A stretch of DNA of 9,070 nucleotides from assembly GCA_002780135.1 (NCBI GenBank), contig PEWA01000038.1, positions 1 to 9,070 on the forward strand. The letters are read 5' to 3'. Shown here one piece after another: positions 1 to 5,540 of the stretch; within the stretch, counting starts at the first letter, position 1; the number at the start of each line of letters is the position of its first letter. Origin of the DNA: Candidatus Shapirobacteria bacterium CG06_land_8_20_14_3_00_40_12 (GTDB taxonomy: Bacteria; Patescibacteriota; Microgenomatia; UBA12405). A program made the position numbers and the translations under genes. The notes beneath the pieces are model-generated. The model made no database searches. It was not told the origin of the DNA and saw only the letters and a program-made list of their open reading frames with translations.

Positions 1-73
1 CGTCTCTACCGACCTCGCCACCGTCTCTACCGACCTCGCCACCGTCTCTACCGACCTCGCCACCGTCTCTACC
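1..73. repeat. 21-bp tandem repeat, about 3.5 copies
   Basis: Three perfect 21-bp copies start at 1, 22 and 43. A fourth begins at 64 and keeps its first 10 bases (CGTCTCTACC) before diverging. The period is seven codons. On the + strand, in the frame beginning at 2, each copy encodes VSTDLAT, with V and L spaced 4 and 3 residues apart as in a coiled-coil heptad. The array continues off the left edge, so the copy number is unknown. There are no unique spacers, so this is not a CRISPR array. Confidence 0.9.
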
Positions 74-130
74 AACACCCTCCTTGTTAAGGGAGGGTGG
101 CCCAGTAGTTGCTGGGCTGGGTGGGTTTGA
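1..130 (+). CDS. C-terminal end of an upstream ORF with heptad repeats (partial)
   Basis: From base 2 this frame is open to a TGA at 128-130. It gives three VSTDLAT heptads, a fourth VST, and a short tail (NTLLVKGGW, then a Trp/Gly-rich end) encoded by the dispersed palindromic repeat at 77-127. The 7-residue period, with Val and Leu at a/e-type positions, would suit a coiled-coil stalk or linker. Other frames through the repeat are also open on the minus strand, so the coding strand is not certain. The + frame is preferred because its repeat has a plausible heptad pattern. No function can be assigned from 42 residues. The start lies outside the window. Confidence 0.4.
   Translation, partial: VSTDLATVSTDLATVSTDLATVSTNTLLVKGGWPSSCWAGWV
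77..127. repeat. Dispersed palindromic repeat with two stem-loops
   Basis: Stem 1 pairs ACCCTCC (77-83) with GGAGGGT (92-98) around a short TTGTTAAG-type loop. Stem 2 pairs GCCCAG (100-105) with CTGGGC (112-117). The core, CTTGTTAAGGGAGGG, resembles the arms flanking the DUF559 gene (CCCTTGTCAAAGGGAG at 5458-5473), so both probably belong to one family of dispersed repeats. It ends just before the helicase promoter. No T-tract follows stem 2 (GGGTGGGTTTGA), so it is at best a weak terminator for the upstream ORF. Confidence 0.6.
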
Positions 131-157
131 ATTGATCAAGGAAAATTACGATACAAT
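127..157 (+). promoter_or_regulatory. Putative promoter of the helicase gene, leaderless start
   Basis: A -10-like TACAAT (152-157) matches TATAAT at 5 of 6 bases. The nearest -35-like hexamer is TTGAAT (127-132), giving a 19-nt spacer, which is longer than optimal. Six bases separate the -10 box from the GTG start at 164, so transcription would begin at or next to the start codon. The same geometry is seen at 3793, 3960, 5443 and 8815. Confidence 0.5.
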
Positions 158-163
158 TAGCTA

Positions 164-3100
164 GTGGCAACTTCTTTTGAAATCGAATACCAAAAGCTCA
201 ACCCCGAGCAGAAAAAAGCCGTCGATACTATTGAGGGGCCGGTTTTGGTGGTCGCCGGCGCCGGCACCGGCAAAACTCAAGTTATCGCCCTAAGAATTGG
301 CAATATTTTAAAACAGACTCAGGTTAACCCCGGCAATATTCTTTGCCTTACCTTTACTGATTCCGCCGCTCTCAACATGCGTGCTCGGCTCCTGTCCCTC
401 ATCGGAGCCGGCGCCAATTCGATTCGGGTCAACACCTTTCACGCCTTTTGCCAATCAATTATTAGAAGTAACCCCCAGCATTTTTTTCAATTTAATATTG
501 ATTCCGAACCTCTCGACAAAATCGAAACTATCCAGATCATCCGCCGCCTAATTGATGCCCTTCCCTCCGATTCACCTCTCAAAACTCCCAACGACACTTA
601 CTATTATCAGAGTGCTTTAATTTCGGCTCTTGAGTCTCTTAAAAAAGAAAATATTTCTCCTTCACTTTATCAATCCTTAGTATCAGGCGAACAAAAATAT
701 TTAGAAATTGTCAAACCCTTTTATGACCAGCTAAAATCTATTACTGCCTATCCCAAAAATCTCGACACTATCGCCTCAATTATTAACAAAATTATTCACC
801 TCAAAGAATTAAACAGTACTTACCAAACCAAAATTTCCTCACTATTAAAAGACCTAACATCGGCCAAAGATTTAAAATCCACCCTCACCGGTTTTTACGA
901 AAATGTCGTCTCTCAATATCCCAAACATTTGGCCTTATCCGAAATTTTTCCGGGATATCAAAAAGAACTTTCTGTTCGTCACCGTTTTGACTTTGACGAT
1001 ATGATTCTCTCGGTCATTGATGCCTTTAAGAATAACCCTTCGCTTTTATCCTCCTATCAGGAAAAATTTCAATATATTTTAGTTGACGAGTTTCAGGACA
1101 CCTCGGCTTCCCAAAATGAAATTATTTCTCTTTTATGTTCCGGGCAAGACCTCCCCAACATTTTTGTCGTCGGCGACGACGATCAATCCATCTTTCGTTT
1201 TCAGGGCGCCTCGGTTGAAAATGTCTACAACTTTTATCAAACTTATAAAACCACACCCTTAGTTTTACGTAATAATTACCGCTCCCACCGGCTCATTTTA
1301 GATTCCACCACCTCTCTGATTTCCCGCAACCTTAACCGGATTGCCACCCAAATCAAGGGTATCGACAAGAGTTTAATTGCCGCTCGTTCCTATAATCCCG
1401 ACCCGATTAATCTCTACCGGGCTGATTCCCAAATCGAAGAATCTTATTGGGTAGCCTCCCAAATTAAAAAATTAATTGATGCCGGCGTCTCTCCTCAAAA
1501 AATTGCCGTACTATTTCGAAACAACGCCGATATTTTCGATTTGCTACCAGCTCTCTCCGCCCTCAAAATCAAATATGTCAAAGATTTTGGCACCAATATT
1601 TTGCAGCAGCCTCTTATTCTTCAGTTGTTCGATTTATTAAAACTTTTATCCCGCCCCGACGACACTATCCTAAAAAATAAAGTTCTCAATTTTTCTTTTT
1701 TATCTTTTCCTTCCCTTTCTCTTTACCGCTACTTTCACGACCCAAAATCACCAAAACTATCCCTCAAATTTAAAAAACATCTAACCAAATTTGAAAAGCG
1801 GCTTAGCCGCTTTCAAAAACTCAAAGCTAATTTACCCCCCGACAAATTATTTAATCTGGCCATTCGCCGTTTTAAATATCTAAAATATATTTTAAAACAT
1901 CAGGATATCGAATCCCTTAAACAATTAAACAGACTCTATTCCGAATTCAAAATTCAACGCTCCGCTACCCCTCTTTCTTTCGATGACGTTGTTGCCCGCC
2001 TCTTTGTTTATATCGACAATAACCTTTCTTTGGTTTCTCCGCCGCTTCTATCCGATGACCCCCGTTCCATTCGACTGTTAACCGTTCACAAAGCCAAGGG
2101 CTTGGAATTTGAACATGTCTTTCTTATAAAAAATTTAGCCGCCCGTTGGGAATCGGCTAGAGGCCTTAATAAAATCACTCTGCCTTTGGGAGTTTTACGT
2201 TCCGAGCCCTTGACTGCTAATATCGATCTCGAGCTTGAGGAAAGCCGCCGTCTCTTTTATGTGGCTCTTACCCGGGCTCAAAATCAAATTTATCTCTCCT
2301 ATACCAAGATAAATCCCGAAGGTCGGGAGCAGCCCCCCACCCGTTTTCTTTCCGAAATTGATCCTCAATTTATCGAGATTCAGGGTCCCGATTCCCAAAT
2401 TGAAGTTGATTCTCTTCGGTCCCGGTTTTCTCCGAAAGAAACCAAAATTCAATCCGCTAATTTGCGTGATTATTTAAAATATTTTTTCGACCATCTTTAT
2501 CGTCTTAATATCAGCCACATTAATTCCTATCACAAATGTCCTTTTTGTTTTTTTATCAACACCATTCTCCGTCTCCCCAAATCTAAAAATTCTTCCCTCT
2601 CTTTTGGTACCAGTGTCCATGGTGCGCTGGCTTATTTAAATTCCACTCCCAAACTTCCATCTCTGGATGAGTTACTGGTTATTTTTGACAAAAATTTAGC
2701 GCGGGAATTACTAACTCCTCTTGATCTGGTCACTTTATCAAAGAGGGGACACGAGGCGCTGACCTTATATTATCAACACTACCTTTCCGAATTTGGCGGT
2801 AAATGCTTAGTTGAACACGACTTTAAACCTTATTTGGCGGATATTGACAAAATCCCCATCACCGGCAAAATAGATAAGATTGAAATCTTAAGTGGTCATA
2901 ATGTTAATGTCGTCGATTTCAAAACCGGATCTCCCGACAACAAATATAAAGAATTAAAACCCGACGGCGATTATTTCCGCCAGTTGGTTTTTTACAAAAT
3001 TTTGGCTGACCACAGCCCCGGCTTTGGCTATAATGTTATCTCCGGCACCATTGATTTTGTTGAAACCAAAGCCAACGGTTCTTTTGCTAAACACTCTTTT

Positions 3101-3247
3101 AAAATTACTCCCGGGGCTATTTCTGATATGGAGACAGTAATTAAAGACGTCTATTCCAAAATCACCTCTTTTAAATTCTCTCCTTCTGCTACCTGTCCCG
3201 ACCCCGACCACCTCCATCATTTATTTAATAAATACTTCAGGTCTTAA
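164..3247 (+). CDS. UvrD/Rep-type helicase with C-terminal RecB-like PD-(D/E)XK nuclease domain
   Basis: This 1027-aa protein is an SF1A 3'-5' DNA helicase fused to a nuclease, of the AddA/AdnB/RecB type that processes double-strand breaks. Visible motifs in order: Q motif LNPEQ (12-16), Walker A AGAGTGKT (31-38), motif Ia LTFTDSAALNMRARL (about 61-75), TFHAF (about 91-95), Walker B DEFQD (308-312), motif III VVGDDDQSIFRFQGA (about 336-350), motif IV NNYRSHR (about 370-376), motif V LLTVHKAKGLEFEHVFL (about 640-656) and motif VI RRLFYVALTRA (about 694-704). The nuclease domain follows: CPFC (792-795), GTSVHG, GKID with D904, VDFKTG with D918 and K920, and RQLVFY. A cysteine pair plus C1011 recalls the iron-sulfur cluster of AddB-type nucleases, but I see no fourth cysteine. 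The start is GTG at 164, since an in-frame TAG lies at 158-160. There is no usable Shine-Dalgarno site. The 3' end overlaps the convergent dcd-like gene by 4 nt. Confidence 0.93.
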   Translation: MATSFEIEYQKLNPEQKKAVDTIEGPVLVVAGAGTGKTQVIALRIGNILKQTQVNPGNILCLTFTDSAALNMRARLLSLIGAGANSIRVNTFHAFCQSIIRSNPQHFFQFNIDSEPLDKIETIQIIRRLIDALPSDSPLKTPNDTYYYQSALISALESLKKENISPSLYQSLVSGEQKYLEIVKPFYDQLKSITAYPKNLDTIASIINKIIHLKELNSTYQTKISSLLKDLTSAKDLKSTLTGFYENVVSQYPKHLALSEIFPGYQKELSVRHRFDFDDMILSVIDAFKNNPSLLSSYQEKFQYILVDEFQDTSASQNEIISLLCSGQDLPNIFVVGDDDQSIFRFQGASVENVYNFYQTYKTTPLVLRNNYRSHRLILDSTTSLISRNLNRIATQIKGIDKSLIAARSYNPDPINLYRADSQIEESYWVASQIKKLIDAGVSPQKIAVLFRNNADIFDLLPALSALKIKYVKDFGTNILQQPLILQLFDLLKLLSRPDDTILKNKVLNFSFLSFPSLSLYRYFHDPKSPKLSLKFKKHLTKFEKRLSRFQKLKANLPPDKLFNLAIRRFKYLKYILKHQDIESLKQLNRLYSEFKIQRSATPLSFDDVVARLFVYIDNNLSLVSPPLLSDDPRSIRLLTVHKAKGLEFEHVFLIKNLAARWESARGLNKITLPLGVLRSEPLTANIDLELEESRRLFYVALTRAQNQIYLSYTKINPEGREQPPTRFLSEIDPQFIEIQGPDSQIEVDSLRSRFSPKETKIQSANLRDYLKYFFDHLYRLNISHINSYHKCPFCFFINTILRLPKSKNSSLSFGTSVHGALAYLNSTPKLPSLDELLVIFDKNLARELLTPLDLVTLSKRGHEALTLYYQHYLSEFGGKCLVEHDFKPYLADIDKIPITGKIDKIEILSGHNVNVVDFKTGSPDNKYKELKPDGDYFRQLVFYKILADHSPGFGYNVISGTIDFVETKANGSFAKHSFKITPGAISDMETVIKDVYSKITSFKFSPSATCPDPDHLHHLFNKYFRS

Positions 3248-3786
3248 ATCTGTTTTTCTCTGCCTTTAGTTGAAGCCCGGCCCCCCTGCCACTGACCCCG
3301 GTAACTGTGAACCGGTTTACCCTTAACTTCCAAGAAAAAACATTGAACATATCTTGATCCCATTTCGATTTCCACCGGCACTGGTCCTTCGTTGATAGCT
3401 CCGAAGTAAAGTGGTCCGTGATATCCCGGATTAGCAATGCCGGTTCTGATTACTAAACCCGACCGGTAAGTTGTTCCTCTTGGTTTAAATAAAACCGCAA
3501 TATTATCAGGTAAATTTACTTCTTCTATTGTTTTGGTTAGATAATATTTTCCCGGCATAAAAACAAATGTACTTTTTTTCTTAGGGTCGTATGACGCTTT
3601 TTCCACCAGATCCGGAGTTTCCCGCTCCTCAATCCCCAAAAAAGCTTTTCCTTTAAGTGAATAAATTTTCTCTATTCGTAGGTCAAATACACAACCCTCC
3701 GGATCTTTAAGTTCTCTTTCGGCTAAATTCGTAACCAAATTATCGCTCTTTAATAATTTTTTTAATTCACTGTGTCCCAGGATCAT
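3244..3786 (-). CDS. dCTP deaminase/dUTPase-fold protein with substituted catalytic positions
   Basis: This 180-aa protein belongs to the Dcd/dUTPase trimeric family, which makes dUMP or dUTP for thymidylate synthesis. Family signatures: N-terminal MILGHSELKKLL, CVFDLRIEK (D35; compare SIDVRLG), FMPGKYYL with LPDNI, and KPRGTTYRSGL (101-111), which matches the GRSSLARLGL motif. The GYHG turn is at 120-123. A Gln-rich tail follows, with YRGQWQGGR at 162-170. By eye alignment, the Asp of the HRIDPGW/GxIDxxY motif is N119, and the catalytic Glu of Dcd (the E in VLEFYNSG) is G128. It may therefore be a non-canonical enzyme, a nucleotide-binding regulator, or use E133 just downstream. The start ATG is set by an extended -10 box ending 6 nt away. 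The last bases overlap the convergent helicase stop. Fold assignment is firm; activity is doubtful. Confidence 0.85.
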   Translation of the reverse strand: MILGHSELKKLLKSDNLVTNLAERELKDPEGCVFDLRIEKIYSLKGKAFLGIEERETPDLVEKASYDPKKKSTFVFMPGKYYLTKTIEEVNLPDNIAVLFKPRGTTYRSGLVIRTGIANPGYHGPLYFGAINEGPVPVEIEMGSRYVQCFFLEVKGKPVHSYRGQWQGGRASTKGREKQI

Positions 3787-3792
3787 TCAACC

Positions 3793-3801
3793 ATTTTAGC
3801 A
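3793..3801 (-). promoter_or_regulatory. Extended -10 promoter of the dcd-like gene
   Basis: Read on the minus strand, this is TGCTAAAAT, a TGn extended -10 followed by TAAAAT. Six bases then precede the ATG at 3786, so the transcript would be leaderless or nearly so. No good -35 hexamer lies at 16-18 nt; the extended -10 could compensate. The inverted repeat at 3809-3835 sits where upstream contacts would be. Confidence 0.55.
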
Positions 3802-3808
3802 AAAATTT

Positions 3809-3835
3809 ATTTCAACCTTTTGGTTGGATTGAAAT
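3809..3835. repeat. Inverted repeat in the dcd/rmuC divergent region
   Basis: An outer pair, ATTTCAA (3809-3815) and TTGAAAT (3829-3835), is perfectly complementary. An inner pair, CAACC (3813-3817) and GGTTG (3822-3826), closes on a TTTT loop. It lies directly upstream of the dcd-like -10 box and could be a protein-binding site. It may equally be chance in AT-rich DNA. Confidence 0.35.
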
Positions 3836-3895
3836 ATTTCCATTATCGTCACCGATGACAAAATGTTTTCCTAATACCACCAAAATTCCCGGCCG

Positions 3896-3950
3896 CTCTC
3901 TTGCAGCAGGCAAGGGGAGGTGTCCCGAGTTTATCGAGGAACGGAGGGGT
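3896..3950. repeat. Likely dispersed GC-rich repeat upstream of rmuC
   Basis: A GC-rich block stands out from its AT-rich surroundings. It begins with a stem CTTGC (3900-3904) and GCAAG (3910-3914) with loop AGCAG, extended by G-U pairs. It then runs through AGGTGTCCCGAG and CGAGGAACGGAGGGG to the rmuC -10 box. The composition and G-rich end resemble the other dispersed elements here, but no second copy lies in the window. No gene is seen between 3787 and 3970. Confidence 0.35.
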
Positions 3951-3959
3951 TAAATACTG

Positions 3960-3965
3960 TAAAAT
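3960..3965 (+). promoter_or_regulatory. -10 box of rmuC, leaderless start
   Basis: TAAAAT is preceded directly by TG and followed by 5 nt before the ATG at 3971. There is no clear -35 hexamer; the upstream DNA is the GC-rich repeat block. The GGAGGGG at 3944-3950 lies before the -10 box, so it would not be in the message and cannot serve as a ribosome binding site. Confidence 0.5.
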
Positions 3966-3970
3966 AAACC

Positions 3971-5005
3971 ATGACCTTTGCCTACATTCTTCTGGTATTA
4001 ATTTTACTATCCATTTTTTATTTTATTTATCTTCAAAAAAAATCTCCCTCATCTCAAATCGACCCCAAAACCATCGACACTATTGTCTCTCTGGCCAACG
4101 ACAAATTGAGTAACAGTCAAAAACTAATTCAAACCGATCTCGCCGGTAAAAAAGATGCTATTGAATCTCTTTTAAAACGTCTCACCACCGATCTTGACAA
4201 AAATCAAAAGAAACTCGAATCAGCCGAAGCCCAGAGAATCGGCAATTTCGAAAGTCTTAAAGAATCGCTGGAGAGCTATAAAAAAATTACTTCAGAACTT
4301 TCCGCCTCTACTGAAGGGCTAAAGAAAGTTTTAAGCAACAACCAGCTTCGTGGTGCTTTTGGGGAAAAGGTCGCCGAAGATTTACTCAAACAATCCGGTT
4401 TTGTCATTGGTACCGATTACAGTAAACAGGAATCAGAGGGCTCATCCCGCCCCGACTTTACCCTCTTCTTGCCCGACAAAACCAAGGTCAACATCGACTC
4501 CAAGTTTCCCTACAGTAACATTATTAAAATGAGTGAAACCACCGATTCGGCTCAAAAAACTCAATACTTAAAATTATTCGAACAGGATATCAAAAAGAAA
4601 ATTGCTGAAGTATCCACTAGAGACTATATTGATCCGGAATCAAATACGGTTGATTTTGTCGTCGTTTTTATTCCTAATGAAATGATTTTCTCTTTTATCT
4701 ACGAAAAATTTCCCGATATTTTAGAAGAAGCCTTTAATAAAAAGGTTATCTTTGCCGGCCCCTTTTCCTTTACCGCCATTCTCCGGATGATCCGTCAGGC
4801 TTATGAAAATTTTCGCTATCAAAAAAATGTCCAAGCCATCATCACCCAGATCAAAATCTTTGAAAAAGAATTCAACCGTTACAATGAAGAATTTAGCAAG
4901 ATTGGCGATAAAATTGATTCTTTAGCTAAACAATATGATAGTGTCAACACCACCCGCACCCGCGCTCTCCTCCGTGTCACCGACAAAATCAGCCTTAGGC
5001 CTTAA
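3971..5005 (+). CDS. rmuC: RmuC family protein (DNA recombination)
   Basis: This 344-aa RmuC homologue belongs to a family whose loss in E. coli raises recombination at inverted repeats; its core is predicted to be a PD-(D/E)XK-type nuclease fold. An N-terminal membrane helix (about residues 4-21, AYILLVLILLSIFYFIYL) would anchor it. A long charged coiled-coil-like region follows (about 30-120). The RmuC core includes RGAFGE (127-132), the GTDYSKQ strand, RPDF (160-163, D162) and NIDSKFPY with D176 and K178. VDFVVVFIPNE and AFNKKVIFAGPFSFTAILR follow, both typical of the family. It is shorter than E. coli RmuC, mainly in the coiled coil. The TAA stop falls inside the left arm of the repeat that flanks the DUF559 gene. 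It converges on that gene with a 38-nt gap. Confidence 0.93.
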   Translation: MTFAYILLVLILLSIFYFIYLQKKSPSSQIDPKTIDTIVSLANDKLSNSQKLIQTDLAGKKDAIESLLKRLTTDLDKNQKKLESAEAQRIGNFESLKESLESYKKITSELSASTEGLKKVLSNNQLRGAFGEKVAEDLLKQSGFVIGTDYSKQESEGSSRPDFTLFLPDKTKVNIDSKFPYSNIIKMSETTDSAQKTQYLKLFEQDIKKKIAEVSTRDYIDPESNTVDFVVVFIPNEMIFSFIYEKFPDILEEAFNKKVIFAGPFSFTAILRMIRQAYENFRYQKNVQAIITQIKIFEKEFNRYNEEFSKIGDKIDSLAKQYDSVNTTRTRALLRVTDKISLRP

Positions 5006-5066
5006 TCCCTCTCGGCTTCGCCGCTTCTCTCCCCTCCGAGGATCTAAAGACCTTTGACAAGGGAGA
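5002..5066 (-). repeat. Left inverted arm of the DUF559 unit
   Basis: On the minus strand it reads TCTCCCTTGTCAAAGG (5066-5051), then TTTAGA, a GC-rich block of about 30 bp (5013-5042), then AGAGGGATTAA (5012-5002). The first and last blocks match the right arm exactly in inverted orientation. The extra block contains a CGGC-TTC-GCCG hairpin (5013-5023) and looks like a second repeat nested in the arm. The arm encodes the last residues of the DUF559 protein (SLVKGL and its TAG stop) on one strand and the rmuC TAA on the other. Confidence 0.8.
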
Positions 5067-5436
5067 AAATCTCATTTTTCACCTTATCTATATTATTAAC
5101 CACTTCTTCACTGGAAAATCTGATTGTTTCGATACCAATTTGTTTTAGAAATTTATCTCTTTCTTCATCGTAATCTTTTTTCTTAATGTGATAACCGCCA
5201 TCGATTTCAATAGCCAGTCTAAGTTTTGAGCAGTAGAAATCGATAACAAATCTAAAAATTGGTTTTTGTCTCAAAAATATAAATCCAGTTTGCCTTTTCT
5301 TTAATACCTCATTCCATATCTTTTTTTCAGCCTCAGTTGGGGTATTCCGATTTTTCTTTGATGCCCAAGTTAGTTGTGGTAAATATCCAACACAACCCCT
5401 TTTTGAGTTTATGGCTTCAATTTCAATATCTTTCAT
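5044..5436 (-). CDS. DUF559 endonuclease-like protein (Vsr/PD-(D/E)XK-related)
   Basis: This 130-aa protein matches the DUF559 pattern: NTPTEAEKKIWNEVL (31-45), FLRQKPIFRFVIDFYC (54-69, with D66), AIEIDGGYH (75-83, with E77, D79 and H83), a DxERDKFL segment (90-97) and IETIRFSSEEVVNN. The spacing of D66 and E77 with the following Asp and His is that of the Vsr-like restriction-endonuclease fold, so a nuclease role is likely, though substrates are not established. The N-terminus (GCVGYLPQLTWASKKNR) precedes the domain. The start ATG lies 6 nt from a perfect TATAAT box. The final SLVKGL and stop are encoded by the flanking repeat. It is probably a selfish or accessory gene. Confidence 0.88.
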   Translation of the reverse strand: MKDIEIEAINSKRGCVGYLPQLTWASKKNRNTPTEAEKKIWNEVLKKRQTGFIFLRQKPIFRFVIDFYCSKLRLAIEIDGGYHIKKKDYDEERDKFLKQIGIETIRFSSEEVVNNIDKVKNEIFSLVKGL

Positions 5437-5442
5437 AAATTC

Positions 5443-5448
5443 ATTATA
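5443..5448 (-). promoter_or_regulatory. Consensus -10 box of the DUF559 gene
   Basis: The minus strand reads TATAAT, a perfect consensus, with 6 nt to the ATG at 5436, again leaderless geometry. A perfect TTGACA lies on the same strand inside the repeat arm (5462-5467), but the spacer is only 13 nt, too short for normal sigma-70 use. Confidence 0.6.
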
Positions 5449-5454
5449 TTAAAG

Positions 5455-5500
5455 TCTCCCTTGTCAAAGGGAGATTTAGAGGGATTAAAAACATCCCTCT
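5455..5500 (+). repeat. Right inverted arm of the DUF559 unit, two hairpins
   Basis: TCTCCCTT (5455-5462) pairs with AAGGGAGA (5467-5474) around GTCA. AGAGGGAT (5478-5485) pairs with ATCCCTCT (5493-5500) around TAAAAAC. The first 16 bases and AGAGGGATTAA match the left arm in inverted orientation. The second hairpin ends on the first base of the hrcA -35 hexamer, so the repeat abuts or was inserted at the operon promoter. Confidence 0.8.
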
Positions 5501-5528
5501 TGACACTTTTTAGCACTCGGGCTATCAT
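5500..5528 (+). promoter_or_regulatory. Promoter of the hrcA-grpE-dnaK operon
   Basis: A perfect -35 TTGACA (5500-5505), a 17-nt spacer and a -10 TATCAT (5523-5528, 5 of 6) make a strong vegetative-type promoter. Transcription should start near 5535, leaving only about 5-6 nt before the hrcA ATG. The CIRCE operator covers the spacer, the -10 box and the start point. Confidence 0.8.
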
Positions 5529-5536
5529 ATTGCTAA
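5510..5536 (+). promoter_or_regulatory. CIRCE operator (HrcA binding site)
   Basis: The sequence is TTAGCACTC, 9 nt, TATTGCTAA. The CIRCE consensus is TTAGCACTC-N9-GAGTGCTAA. The left arm is perfect and the right arm matches at 7 of 9 positions, with exact spacing. Its position over the -10 box and its placement before hrcA fit repression by HrcA dimers with release on heat stress. Confidence 0.88.
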
Positions 5537-5540
5537 TATT

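Larger units (their letters stand above)
5002..5500. mobile_element. Candidate DUF559 unit bounded by inverted repeats
   Basis: The single gene between the arms is a DUF559 endonuclease-like protein. The arms share a 16-bp perfect inverted repeat (5051-5066 with 5455-5470) and an outer 11-bp block (5002-5012 with 5478-5488). The unit sits between rmuC and the hrcA operon promoter. Its coding DNA is visibly more AT-rich than its neighbours and uses AGG, ATA and GGA codons. No transposase is present and I found no clear target-site duplication. Mobility is inferred from structure; it could also be two independent repeat insertions beside the gene. Confidence 0.5.

Noticed and set aside
1..73. 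Possible CRISPR array
   Set aside because: The copies are contiguous 21-bp units with no variable spacers; it is a simple tandem repeat.
139..143. AAGGA as the helicase ribosome binding site
   Set aside because: It lies about 20 nt before the GTG and upstream of the likely -10 box, so it would not be usable or even transcribed.
3237..3437. A 66-codon minus-strand frame at the end of the dcd-like gene
   Set aside because: It is an out-of-frame shadow of the same-strand dcd-like gene, which has clear family motifs.
3901..4113. A 70-codon + strand frame across the rmuC start
   Set aside because: It runs through the intergenic repeat and then overlaps rmuC in another frame; no motif or promoter fits it.
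5006..5043. Terminator between rmuC and the DUF559 gene
   Set aside because: The CGGC-TTC-GCCG hairpin has only 4 bp in its stem and is followed by a mixed C/T stretch, not a T-run.
5443..5467. Full TTGACA/TATAAT promoter for the DUF559 gene
   Set aside because: Both hexamers are perfect, but the spacer is only 13 nt; only the -10 box is retained, and the TTGACA is explained by the repeat arm.
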